64,000 nucleotides of DNA, from positions 1,488,001 to 1,552,000 of the forward strand of contig CAWAVB010000001.1 of NCBI GenBank assembly GCA_963785415.1, given 5' to 3'. Both the position numbers and the translations under genes were made by a program. Shown piece after piece: positions 17,717 to 25,874 of this stretch. Position 1 is the first letter of the stretch; every line of letters starts with the position of its first letter. The DNA comes from Bog-793 sp963785415. Its GTDB lineage: Bacteria; Actinomycetota; Acidimicrobiia; Acidimicrobiales; Bog-793. The notes under the pieces were generated by a model. It was given only the letters and a program-made list of their open reading frames with translations, searched no databases and was not told where the DNA came from.

Positions 17717-18232
17717 TCAGCCCGGCCCAGGCCGCTGGCTGCAGTCGCGGCAACGCCCCCGCATGGCGAAGTGGTGGGGGTCGATCGTGAAGCCGAACTC
17801 CTCGAGGGTCACCGTCGCGAGCGCGGAGAAGAGCTGGTCGCCGACTTCGAGCACCGTGCCGCACTCCTCGCAAACGAGATGGCAGTGCGTCGTGGGTGCG
17901 AGGTGGTAGGTCGCGGGGCCATGTCCGAGATGGACGTGGGTGACCACACCGAGCCGCTCGAGCTCCTCGAGGTTGCGGTAGACGGTCGAGAGGTGGACGT
18001 CGGGCGCTTCCGCCTGCACCTCCGCGGCGAAGTCCTCGGCGGTGCGGTGGCGCGGCGAGGCGAAGAGCGACCGCAGGATCAACCGCCGGGCGGTCGTCGC
18101 CCGGCCCCCGGTCGCGCGCATCCGCTCGATGACGTCGGCGACGGACTCGTCGACTGCCGCGTCACGTGTCTCATCGTGTTCCGACGGCGCGTTGGCCGCG
18201 GAGCCGGACGCGTGTGCTCGCCGGGCGGGCAC
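17717..18232 (-). CDS. FUR-family transcriptional regulator
   Basis: About 171 residues from a GTG at 18232; the frame is open further upstream but only as a shadow of the Rrf2 gene, and an ATG at 18121 would give 134 residues. The recognition helix is DVHLSTVYRNLEELERLGVV. The metal-binding region is TTHCHLVCEECGTVLEVGD with CRDC at the C-terminus (two CxxC pairs). It probably represses genes in response to metal or redox state. It follows the Rrf2 gene after 16 bases, so the two regulators are probably co-transcribed. The metal sensed is unknown. Confidence 0.85.
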   Translation of the reverse strand: MPARRAHASGSAANAPSEHDETRDAAVDESVADVIERMRATGGRATTARRLILRSLFASPRHRTAEDFAAEVQAEAPDVHLSTVYRNLEELERLGVVTHVHLGHGPATYHLAPTTHCHLVCEECGTVLEVGDQLFSALATVTLEEFGFTIDPHHFAMRGRCRDCSQRPGPG

Positions 18233-18248
18233 CTCTCGTCGGTCCGGG

Positions 18249-18800
18249 TCAGTTCCTGCGGGTCGAGGAGGTGACGACGCCGCGGGTCCGCGTGGTCGAA
18301 CCGGCGACGCGGACCGCCTGAGCGCCGGGGACCGTCCCGGGGGTGTGAGGCATCCAGGCCTCGGGGTCGGCCGTGATGAGCCGGACGGTGAGCGGGATGT
18401 TGCGCGTCGCGATATCGGCGACCGACACGGACTCGAGGATCGAACGGATGTGCTCGCGCACTGCGATCCAGATCTCGATGAGCGGCTCGGCCGAGCCTTT
18501 GAAGTCGAGCTGGTCGGGTCGGACGTCGCCGACCTGGGCGAGCGGTCCTTCGACGGCCCGGACGATGTCGGCCAGGCTGATCTCGGTGGCGCCCCGACCG
18601 AGCCGGAACCCGCCCTCGTTGCCGCGCTGGCTGGCGACGATGCCGGCACGCTTCAGCTCGAACAGGATGTTCAGCAGGAACTTGCCGGGGATGTCCTGCG
18701 CGGCCGCGAGCGTTTCCGCCTTCACCGGCCACGAGTTCTCGAGCGTGGCGAGCTCGACGACGGCCCGGATCGCGTAGTCAGCCTTCGAAGAGATCCTCAC
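18249..18800 (-). CDS. Rrf2-family transcriptional regulator lacking cysteines
   Basis: 183 residues from a GTG at 18800 preceded by AGGGA. The N-terminus VRISSKADYAIRAVVELA and the wing region SQRGNEGGFRLGRGATEISL are typical of Rrf2 winged-helix proteins. IscR, NsrR and RirA bind an Fe-S cluster through three cysteines near residues 90-110. This protein has no cysteine at all, so it must sense something else or act without a cluster (CymR-like members also lack one). The C-terminal 45 residues are low-complexity. It is likely co-transcribed with the FUR gene downstream. Confidence 0.88.
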   Translation of the reverse strand: MRISSKADYAIRAVVELATLENSWPVKAETLAAAQDIPGKFLLNILFELKRAGIVASQRGNEGGFRLGRGATEISLADIVRAVEGPLAQVGDVRPDQLDFKGSAEPLIEIWIAVREHIRSILESVSVADIATRNIPLTVRLITADPEAWMPHTPGTVPGAQAVRVAGSTTRTRGVVTSSTRRN

Positions 18801-18875
18801 GTCCCTATCTTGACGCTTTTGTGACGACCGCACACGTCCGGCCGGGAGACGGGCCGGGTGCCGGGCGCGCGACGT

Positions 18876-19199
18876 TCAGCTCTTCTTCGTGACCCTGGCG
18901 GCGGTGCCGTAAGCGCAGATCTCGGTCCAGACGCCCCCCATCTCGGAGGTGTCGAAGCGCATCATGAGGACGGCGTTGCCCCCGCGCGCGCTCGCCGCCT
19001 CGGCCATGCGGTCGATGACCTCCTGGCGACTGTTCTCGAGGTTCTTTGTCATCCCCTTCAGCTCGCCGCCGACGATCGACTTCAAGCCGGCGCCCATCTG
19101 GGAGAAGGCATTGCGCGAGCGCACGGTGAGGCCGAACACCTCACCGAGGACCTCCTCGATCTCGTATCCCGGGACGTCATTTGTCGTTGCGATCAGCAT
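18876..19199 (-). CDS. YbjQ/UPF0145 family protein
   Basis: 107 residues from an ATG at 19199. Family hallmarks are the N-terminal TTNDVPGYEIEEVLGEVFGL, the glycine-rich GGELKGMTKNLENSRQEVID, and GGNAVLMMRFDTSEMGG near the end. The fold forms small oligomeric rings. It has been called a heavy-metal-binding domain but has no settled function. It lies downstream of a membrane-protein gene on the same strand with a 125-bp gap. Family is certain; function unknown. Confidence 0.9.
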   Translation of the reverse strand: MLIATTNDVPGYEIEEVLGEVFGLTVRSRNAFSQMGAGLKSIVGGELKGMTKNLENSRQEVIDRMAEAASARGGNAVLMMRFDTSEMGGVWTEICAYGTAARVTKKS

Positions 19200-19324
19200 G
19201 CCCGTGTCCTCCTGGGTCGGTTCCGCGTCGATGACCCGTCCATAGTGGCCCGTACGGCGGGGCCGCGCGGAGACGAGCCCACGGGCATCGTTCGCGGCGG
19301 GGAGGGACGACCGTCCCGGCGAGG

Positions 19325-20047
19325 TCAGTGACCGGATGGCTTGAACGTGTAGGTGATGAATGCCCGCGGCGGCGCGATCGACCCGACTTGTTTCGATCCG
19401 ACCTTGATGGTGATGGCCGAGGCCTGGGCGGAGAGGATGACCGAGGCTGGTCCGCGGACGCTGATCGCCTCGGGGCTCTGCTTCGGCGTGATCGTGGCGG
19501 CGAACACGAAGTGCGCGGCGGTGGGTGGCGATTTCACGAGCGTGTAGCAGGCATTGGTTGTTGCGATGACGATGGTGAAGGACGAGGACGTCGGGACCGA
19601 GTAGGTCGCGCCTTTCGTCGACGTTGTGAGGAGCACGAGCTTCCCGAGCGCCCGGGAAGGCAGCGTCGTCGTCGAGCCGCCGGAAGACGGGGTCGTCGTC
19701 GACGTCGCGCCCGTCCTGCCGCGCTGGGTGCCCACCGAGGACGTGTTGCGGAGGGATGCGACCCAGCCCGGGTGGAAGTGCTCGGCGGCGAGCCCGATCA
19801 GTCCGAGGACGAAGAGGACGAACAGAATCCAGACGGCGAGCTCGACGCCCCACGGCGCCGGCAGTCGCCGCTCGATGTCAGGGTGCCAGCCGTCGCCCCG
19901 GGCGAACTGCGGGACCGGGGGAACGGAGATGCGCGGTATCTCTGCCGTCGTGATGACGGACTCCGGTTGCGGGGCGCCAGAGGACGCGGCCTGCGGGTTG
20001 ACGCGGGTCGGCTTGCCGCCTTCCCCCGTGTCGTTGTCGTTCGTCAC
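19325..20047 (-). CDS. Single-pass membrane protein with C-terminal extracytoplasmic beta-domain
   Basis: 240 residues from a GTG with GGGGGC upstream. The first 65 or so residues are polar and proline-rich. One clear membrane helix follows (ELAVWILFVLFVLGLIGLAA), then a serine/threonine linker, then a domain from about residue 135 with alternating strands. That domain recalls the RodZ C-terminal (DUF4115-like) fold, for example VILSAQASAITIKVGSKQVG, but no helix-turn-helix is present. It may act at the cell envelope. Family assignment is tentative. Confidence 0.6.
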   Translation of the reverse strand: MTNDNDTGEGGKPTRVNPQAASSGAPQPESVITTAEIPRISVPPVPQFARGDGWHPDIERRLPAPWGVELAVWILFVLFVLGLIGLAAEHFHPGWVASLRNTSSVGTQRGRTGATSTTTPSSGGSTTTLPSRALGKLVLLTTSTKGATYSVPTSSSFTIVIATTNACYTLVKSPPTAAHFVFAATITPKQSPEAISVRGPASVILSAQASAITIKVGSKQVGSIAPPRAFITYTFKPSGH

Positions 20048-20120
20048 CGCTGCCCCCGATTGGTCTTACGTTTCATCGGTCGCGCAGACGGTACCGCGCG
20101 AACACGCTCTCCCGTGCAGC

Positions 20121-20954
20121 TCAGGATGTCGTTCCCGACGGTATCCACGCCGCACCGACGACGCCGCCTCCCGTGTGGACCTGCATCGCCACGCTGAACC
20201 CGCTGACGAAGTCGACCCCGCCGATCAGTTCGCCGAGACGCGCCGCCAGTCGCGAGGCGTTGGCGTGGAAGATCGCGGAACGCTCGGTCCCGGCGGCCGC
20301 GCTCGACCGGTAGGCGGCGTGGATCATTTCGAGCATCTCGTCGGCCGTCTCCGCCGTCCCGAGCGGCTCTACCGTGCCGTCGCGCATGCGAAAGACGCTG
20401 CGCACTCCGCTCGGTTCGACCTCGCCGAGCACGTTGTCGGGTACGGGTCCGCTGCGCCGGATCGGCTCGAGCGTCGCGAGCGAGGCGACGAGCTCGACAC
20501 GGCGCGCCGCCTCCTCGACCGTGCGGACGACGTCCTCCATCCCGGCCCCCTTGGCGGCCGCCTCGGCACCGGCGAGGACGACGAGCGCCTGGCCAGCCGC
20601 GGCGGTCCTCGCGTCGATGAGCGCGACGGGACGGGTCGCGAACTCCGCGGCGAGCGCGGCGTTCCGGTACATGGTCGCGAACTCGATCGCCGGCGTGATG
20701 ACGACCGCGGAATCGAAGTCGGGCGACTCGATGGCCTGCAGGTACTCTGTCACGAAGGGGTGGTTGGCCCCGGCGAGCTCCTCTCGGGCGAGGGCCTCGG
20801 GAACGGGCGTGTCCTCGCCGTCGGGTGGGTCGGTGCCGGTGGCACCGCCCTCGGGCAGGAAGACACTGATGGGGAGCACACAGACACCGAATCTGGCGAC
20901 GAGCTCCGCGGGCACGCAGGCGCTCGAGTCGGTGATGACTCGCACGGGGCCCAC
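20121..20954 (-). CDS. DegV family fatty-acid-binding protein
   Basis: 277 residues from a GTG at 20954; the longer upstream frame only shadows the divergent regulator. The N-terminus VRVITDSSACVPAELV is the DegV signature. Next comes FLPEGG, then the pocket region FDSAVVITPAIEFATMYRNA. The C-terminal domain includes SAIFHANASRLAARLGELI. DegV (FakB-type) proteins bind a fatty acid and present it to a FakA kinase; no fakA is in the window. The MerR-TetR gene is divergent and only 42 bases away, which suggests it controls degV. Confidence 0.85.
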   Translation of the reverse strand: MGPVRVITDSSACVPAELVARFGVCVLPISVFLPEGGATGTDPPDGEDTPVPEALAREELAGANHPFVTEYLQAIESPDFDSAVVITPAIEFATMYRNAALAAEFATRPVALIDARTAAAGQALVVLAGAEAAAKGAGMEDVVRTVEEAARRVELVASLATLEPIRRSGPVPDNVLGEVEPSGVRSVFRMRDGTVEPLGTAETADEMLEMIHAAYRSSAAAGTERSAIFHANASRLAARLGELIGGVDFVSGFSVAMQVHTGGGVVGAAWIPSGTTS

Positions 20955-20967
20955 GCGGGCGACGTTA

Positions 20968-20982
20968 CCGCCCACCGGGCGG
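20968..20982. promoter_or_regulatory. Candidate operator between degV and the MerR-TetR gene
   Basis: A perfect 6-bp inverted repeat, CCGCCC-ACC-GGGCGG, lies in the 42-base gap between the two divergent starts. Its position fits an operator for the MerR-TetR regulator. GC-rich palindromes arise by chance in such genomes, so this is suggestive only. Confidence 0.4.
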
Positions 20983-20996
20983 ATCGGGGGAGGACC

Positions 20997-21860
20997 GTGC
21001 CAGAACCTCGTGACGCGACGGCCCTCGTGACCTCGACCGAGATCGCCCCGCGTCGCTTCACGATGTCCGAGCTCGTCGAGCGGACCGGCGTCGCCGCCGC
21101 GACCGTGCGCTACTACCTCGGCGCAGGGGTGCTGCCGCCTCCGGCGAAGGTCGCGGCGAACCGGTTCCTCTACGACGAACGGCACGTCGAGCTCATCAGA
21201 CTGATCCGGCTCGTTCGCGACCGGCGTGGGCTTTCGATCGAGACGATCGGGAGGTTGCTGCCGGAGCTGCTGCCCGACCTGTTCGACCGGCCGACGAGCG
21301 GCGTGTTCCGGCCGGAGATGTGGAGCCAGCTGCTCGCCGCCGAGACGCAGCTCGAAGCGGGCACCTCGGTCGACGAGCGTCTCGTCGAGGCCGGACTGTC
21401 GCTGTTCAGCCGTCGGGGGTACGCGGACGTCTCGATCGACGACGTCTGCCGGGCCGCGCTCATCGCCAAGGGCTCCTTTTACCGGCACTACCCGTCGAAG
21501 GGCGAGCTCTTCTGCGCCGTCGTGGAGGAGGCGGCGTGGCGTGCCGCCGCCGAGTTCACGGCATTGCCCGCGGATCCGGACGCCCTGGACTCGTGGGCGA
21601 TCGACTCGCTCGCCGCCATCCTCGTGCCCTCCGTCGCCTTGCTCCTCGACCTTGCGTCGCTCGCGACGCAGCGACGTCCGGGGTACGGGCGCGTGCTTGG
21701 CCGCGTCGTCGCCGCGCTCGCCGACTCCGTCGAGGGGCACCCGGCGGGCTGGAAGGCGTCGTCCCGGGAGATCGCCGGCCGGGCCTTTATCGAGGCCGTC
21801 CGCCGGGCGAGCGACGAGCAGCTCGCGGCCGCGGTGCTCGTGGACCGGCAGCTCAGGTAG
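20997..21860 (+). CDS. MerR-TetR fusion transcriptional regulator
   Basis: About 287 residues from a GTG at 20997 (GGGGGAGG just upstream); an ATG at 21063 is an alternative. Residues of about 20-95 are a MerR-type winged helix (FTMSELVERTGVAAATVRYY, then RHVELIRLIRLVRDRRGLSI). From about residue 125 a complete TetR N-terminal HTH begins: SLFSRRGYADVSIDDVCRAA, then AKGSFYRHYPSKGELFCAVV. A helical TetR-like ligand domain follows. The protein therefore carries two DNA-binding modules in one chain. Fused regulators of this kind occur in some Actinobacteria. Its likely targets are itself and degV. Confidence 0.82.
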   Translation: MPEPRDATALVTSTEIAPRRFTMSELVERTGVAAATVRYYLGAGVLPPPAKVAANRFLYDERHVELIRLIRLVRDRRGLSIETIGRLLPELLPDLFDRPTSGVFRPEMWSQLLAAETQLEAGTSVDERLVEAGLSLFSRRGYADVSIDDVCRAALIAKGSFYRHYPSKGELFCAVVEEAAWRAAAEFTALPADPDALDSWAIDSLAAILVPSVALLLDLASLATQRRPGYGRVLGRVVAALADSVEGHPAGWKASSREIAGRAFIEAVRRASDEQLAAAVLVDRQLR

Positions 21861-22099
21861 GGTCGCGCGCAGCGCAGCCCGCTGTGCAGCGCTTTCCTGG
21901 GCACCGAGCGCGACGTGAGCACGTTGACGGTCCCGGCGCCATCTGGAAGGATGACCACGAGCAAACGGAGTGACCGACTGGTCACCGCGACTACGTGCGA
22001 ACGGTTCCCGCCGCGATCCGGCGGCACCTGGGCACGGAGGGGGGCGAACCGCTTGCGGACGAACGGCCGCGTTGAGATCGACGAGCGAAAGAAGACGTC

Positions 22100-24139
22100 G
22101 TGAGCAGACAAGACAAGCCTTCGTACCCCCTCCTCGACACGATCTCCTCTCCCGATGACCTGAAGGCGCTCTCGTTCGAGGAGTGCGAGGTCCTCGCCGA
22201 GGAGATCCGCCAGTTCATCGTCGAAGCCGTGACGACGGGCGGCACCGGCCACCTCGGGTCGAACCTCGGAGCCGTCGAGATCACCCTGGCGATGCACCGG
22301 GTCTTTTCCTCGCCCCGCGACGTCCTTCTGTTCGACACCGGCCACCAGGCCTACGTCCACAAGCTCGTGACCGGCCGGCACGCCGGTTTCGCCGCGCTCC
22401 GCCGGGAGGGCGGGCTCTCGGGCTACCCGAGCCGCGCCGAGTCCGAACACGACTGGATCGAGAACTCCCACGCCTCGACGGCGCTGAGCTACGCCTTCGG
22501 GATCGCGAAGGCGTTCCAGGCGAGCGGCGAGGACGCGACCCGCCGGGTCGTCGTCCTCGTCGGTGACGGCGCGCTCACCGGGGGGATGGCCTACGAGGCG
22601 ATGAACAACCTCGGGCACGCCGACGCGCGGGTCTGCATCATCTTGAACGACAACGGCCGCAGCTACGCGCCGACGGTGTCACGGCTCTCCGAATCGCTGA
22701 CACACCTGCGCCTGAACCCGAGCTTTGGCGCGATCCAGTCGAAGATCACCCGCGTTCTCGAAGATCTGCCCGGTGTCGGCGCGCTCGCCGGCCAATCGAT
22801 CCGGAGCCTCACCGCGGCGGTGCGCGAGCTCGTCGAACCGCAGGTCTTTTTCGAGGCGCTCGGAATCCGCTACGCGGGGCCGATCGACGGCCACAACATC
22901 GCGGCGGTCGAGCAGGCCCTGAAGCGCGCCGCCAACTGGCACGGTCCGATCGTCCTCCACGTCCTCACGACCAAGGGCAAGGGCTACGGGCCCGCCGAAG
23001 CGGACACGGTGCAGTGCCTGCACGATTTCAAGCTCGGGCAGCTGACCTCGCCCGGCATCTCGACCGACGACGGGGCGGTCACCACGGGGCCGCGCAGCCC
23101 GGACAAGAACTACACGGAAGCCTTCAGTGAGGCGCTGCTCGAGCTGGCCAGCCGGGACGAGCGCGTCGTCGCGATCACCGCTGCGATGCCCGGACCGACC
23201 GGGTTGTTGAGCTTCGAGGCGCGCTACCCGGACCGTTTCATCGACGTCGGCATCGCCGAGGCCCACGCCATGACGGCGGCCGCCGGCATGGCGATGGCCG
23301 GGCTCCGCCCGGTCGTCGCGATCTACTCGACCTTCTTGTCGCGCTGCTTCGACCAGGAGAACCTCGACGTCGGCCTCCACCGGGCGCCGGTCGTCATCTG
23401 CGCCGACCGGGCCGGCATCACCGGGGACGACGGCGCGAGCCACCACGGTGTGCTCGACATGGTGCTCGGGCTGTCGGTCCCGGGCCTCGTGATCTTCGCC
23501 CCAGCCGAGCCGCGCGAAATCGGGCCGATGCTCGACGCCGCGCTCGGGCTCGACAAGCCCTCGATCATCCGCTTCCCGAAGACCCCCGGACCGGGCGTGC
23601 TCGGGCCGGCGGGCATCGGCATGCGGTCGAGGGTGCTGCGCGCCGGTGGCGACGAGATCGTCCTCGTCGGAGTGGGCAAGCTCGCCGCGGCGGCGCTCGG
23701 GGCAGCGCGTCTGCTCGCCGAGGACGGGTTCGACGTAACGGTCTTCGACCCCCGCGTCGTGCGTCCGCTCGACCCCGCCCTCGTCGAACGGTGCCGAAAC
23801 GCCCGGCTCGTCGTCACCGCCGAGGACGGGCTCGTCCACGGCGGGGCCGGCCAGCACCTGCGTGGTGTCGTCGAGCGCGCCGCCGAGCTCGTCAGCGAAC
23901 GGCCGCCGACCGTGCTCTGCCTCGGGGTGCCGACGGTCTACATCGGGCACGCCAACCCGGACCTCATTCTTGAGCGCCTCGAGCTCGACGCGTCGGGGAT
24001 CGCGGCGTCGGTCCGCACGGCGTACGAGCGGCTCACCCGGCTAACGGGCAACGGGTCCGGGACCTTCACCGCGCAGAAGCGCCTCGGGCGACGGCATCGC
24101 CACCTCTCCGTGGGGGGCGAGGGGATGGTCGCCCGATGA
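22100..24139 (+). CDS. dxs: 1-deoxy-D-xylulose-5-phosphate synthase
   Basis: 679 residues from a GTG with AAAGAAG upstream. It condenses pyruvate and glyceraldehyde-3-phosphate to DXP using thiamine diphosphate, the first step of the MEP isoprenoid pathway. TGGTGHLGSNLGAVEITLAM carries the conserved histidine. The ThDP motif runs from GDGALTGGMAYEAMNNLG to ILNDNGRS. The transketolase middle domain has DRAGITGDDGASHHGVLDM. It is somewhat longer than usual, with an extra basic tail. It overlaps hpnC by four bases (ATGA), so it is the first gene of the hopanoid operon and probably a pathway-dedicated DXS. Confidence 0.95.
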   Translation: MSRQDKPSYPLLDTISSPDDLKALSFEECEVLAEEIRQFIVEAVTTGGTGHLGSNLGAVEITLAMHRVFSSPRDVLLFDTGHQAYVHKLVTGRHAGFAALRREGGLSGYPSRAESEHDWIENSHASTALSYAFGIAKAFQASGEDATRRVVVLVGDGALTGGMAYEAMNNLGHADARVCIILNDNGRSYAPTVSRLSESLTHLRLNPSFGAIQSKITRVLEDLPGVGALAGQSIRSLTAAVRELVEPQVFFEALGIRYAGPIDGHNIAAVEQALKRAANWHGPIVLHVLTTKGKGYGPAEADTVQCLHDFKLGQLTSPGISTDDGAVTTGPRSPDKNYTEAFSEALLELASRDERVVAITAAMPGPTGLLSFEARYPDRFIDVGIAEAHAMTAAAGMAMAGLRPVVAIYSTFLSRCFDQENLDVGLHRAPVVICADRAGITGDDGASHHGVLDMVLGLSVPGLVIFAPAEPREIGPMLDAALGLDKPSIIRFPKTPGPGVLGPAGIGMRSRVLRAGGDEIVLVGVGKLAAAALGAARLLAEDGFDVTVFDPRVVRPLDPALVERCRNARLVVTAEDGLVHGGAGQHLRGVVERAAELVSERPPTVLCLGVPTVYIGHANPDLILERLELDASGIAASVRTAYERLTRLTGNGSGTFTAQKRLGRRHRHLSVGGEGMVAR

Positions 24140-25020
24140 ATCTGCCGGTCGAGCTCGACGGCGTCACGTTGGCGACGCCGGTCGGGCTCGCCACGGCCGA
24201 CGTCATGGCGAAGGCTGGCGCGGAGAATTTTCCGGTCGCGACGCGCCTTTTACCGAGAAAGATCCGGCGACAGCTCCTCGCGATTTACGGCTATGCCCGC
24301 TTCGTCGACGACGTCGGCGACTTGGCTCCCGGCGACCGGCTTGCCCAGCTCGACTGGGTGGAGGGCGAGCTCGACCGGGCGCTTAACGGTGTGGCCTCGC
24401 ACCCGGTCTTCGTGGCCGTCGGCCGGCTGGCGGCCGAGATCGGGGTCGGAAGGCGCCCCTTCGTCGACCTCATCGAGGCGAACCGCCAGGACCAGGTGGT
24501 GACGAGGTACCCGAGCTATCAGCACCTCGAGGCGTACTGCGCGCTCTCGGCGAACCCGATCGGCAGGCTCGTCCTCGCCGTTTTCGACCGGCGCGACGCC
24601 GAGTCGGCCGAGTTCTCCGACCGGGTGTGCACGGCGTTGCAGCTCGTCGAGCACTTCCAGGACGTCGCCGAGGACTTCGCGGTGGGACGCATCTACCTGC
24701 CGGCGGAGGACCTCACCCGGTTCGGAGTCGATGGGTCGGCGCTCGCCGCCAGGTCGGCGACGCCGGCTGTCCGGCGGCTCATGGCCTTCGAGGCGGCTCG
24801 CGCCCGCCGGCTCCTCGATTCGGGCCGCCCGCTCGTCACGCAGTTGTCCGGATGGGGCCGCGTCGCGGTCGCCGGGTTTGTCGGCGGTGGGCTCGCCCAG
24901 CTCGACGCCATCGAACGGCACGGTTTCGACGTCCTGTCGGGACCGGTGAAGGCGACGAGGTCCCGGGTCGGGAGTTCCACCCTCGGCGTGTGGGTGGCGG
25001 CGGGGAGGAGTCGGCCGTGA
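24136..25020 (+). CDS. hpnC: Hydroxysqualene synthase HpnC
   Basis: 294 residues; the ATG overlaps the dxs stop. It belongs to the squalene/phytoene synthase family. The two aspartate-rich regions are YARFVDDVGD and EHFQDVAEDFAVGRIYLP. HpnC enzymes convert presqualene diphosphate to hydroxysqualene in the HpnC-HpnD-HpnE route. I assign it as HpnC rather than HpnD from its position first in the C-D-E order and from the AGAENFPVATRLLP segment common in HpnC. Coupled by GTGA to hpnD. Confidence 0.9.
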   Translation: MNLPVELDGVTLATPVGLATADVMAKAGAENFPVATRLLPRKIRRQLLAIYGYARFVDDVGDLAPGDRLAQLDWVEGELDRALNGVASHPVFVAVGRLAAEIGVGRRPFVDLIEANRQDQVVTRYPSYQHLEAYCALSANPIGRLVLAVFDRRDAESAEFSDRVCTALQLVEHFQDVAEDFAVGRIYLPAEDLTRFGVDGSALAARSATPAVRRLMAFEAARARRLLDSGRPLVTQLSGWGRVAVAGFVGGGLAQLDAIERHGFDVLSGPVKATRSRVGSSTLGVWVAAGRSRP

Positions 25021-25874
25021 CCGACCTCGCCACCGCCTACGACCGCTGCGAGGCGATCACCCGCCGCGAGGCCCGGAACTTCTTCTACGGCATCCGGCTA
25101 CTCCCCGCGCCGAAGCGGGCCGCGATGTCGGCGCTCTACGCCTTCGCCCGAAGGGTCGACGACATCGGCGACGGTTCCGGTTCGGCGGACGAGAAGCGCG
25201 GGGCGCTCTCGGCGGTCCGCGACGAGATCGCCCGGGTGGCCCGCGGTGACCCGCCTTCCGGCGATCCGGTCCTCGTCGCGCTCGCCGATGCCGTAGCGCG
25301 CTACCCGATCCCGGTCGACGCCCTCGGCGAGATCGTCACCGGCTGCGAGATGGACTGCAACCAGGAGCGGTACGCGTCCTTCGACGAGCTCACCGCGTAC
25401 TGCCGGTGCGTCGCGGGGTCGGTCGGCCGGCTCTCGCTCGGCGTGTTCGGCTCGGCCGACCCGGCCGGGGCCCCCCGGCTCGCCGATCAGCTCGGGATCG
25501 CCCTGCAGCTGACGAACATCTTGCGCGACGTCGTCGAGGACCGCGACCGGATGGGGCGCGTCTACCTCCCGGCGGAGGACCTCGCCCGGTTCGGCTGCCG
25601 CGACGACGCGACGGGGCCGGACGGTGCCGTCGTCGCGCTCGTCCGCTTCGAGGCGGACCGGGCGCGCCGCTTCTACGAGGAAGGTCTTACGCTGCTCGAG
25701 CTGCTCGACCGGCGCTCGCGGGCCTGCGTCGCGGCGATGGCGGGGATCTACCGCCGCGTCCTCGACCGCATCGAGCGCGACCCGCTCGGCGCGCTCGACC
25801 ACCGGGTGAGCCTCTCGCGCTGGGAGAAGGCCCGGGTGGCGGCCCGCAGCCTCAGGGGGGCGAGGGCGGTGTGA
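25017..25874 (+). CDS. hpnD: Presqualene diphosphate synthase HpnD
   Basis: 285 residues from a GTG that overlaps the hpnC stop; the open frame upstream is a shadow of hpnC. It joins two farnesyl diphosphates into presqualene diphosphate. Family motifs are ITRREARNFFYGIRLLP, FARRVDDIGDG (first Asp-rich motif), and TNILRDVVEDRDRMGRVYLP (second motif). RFYEEGLTLLELLDRRSR is typical of HpnD. Immediately followed by hpnE with another GTGA overlap. Confidence 0.92.
   Translation: MTDLATAYDRCEAITRREARNFFYGIRLLPAPKRAAMSALYAFARRVDDIGDGSGSADEKRGALSAVRDEIARVARGDPPSGDPVLVALADAVARYPIPVDALGEIVTGCEMDCNQERYASFDELTAYCRCVAGSVGRLSLGVFGSADPAGAPRLADQLGIALQLTNILRDVVEDRDRMGRVYLPAEDLARFGCRDDATGPDGAVVALVRFEADRARRFYEEGLTLLELLDRRSRACVAAMAGIYRRVLDRIERDPLGALDHRVSLSRWEKARVAARSLRGARAV

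Noticed and set aside
19626..20996. Upstream extension of the MerR-TetR frame, antisense to degV
   Set aside because: The extension overlaps DegV, which has clear family motifs, and itself has no domain. The gene is taken to start at 20997.
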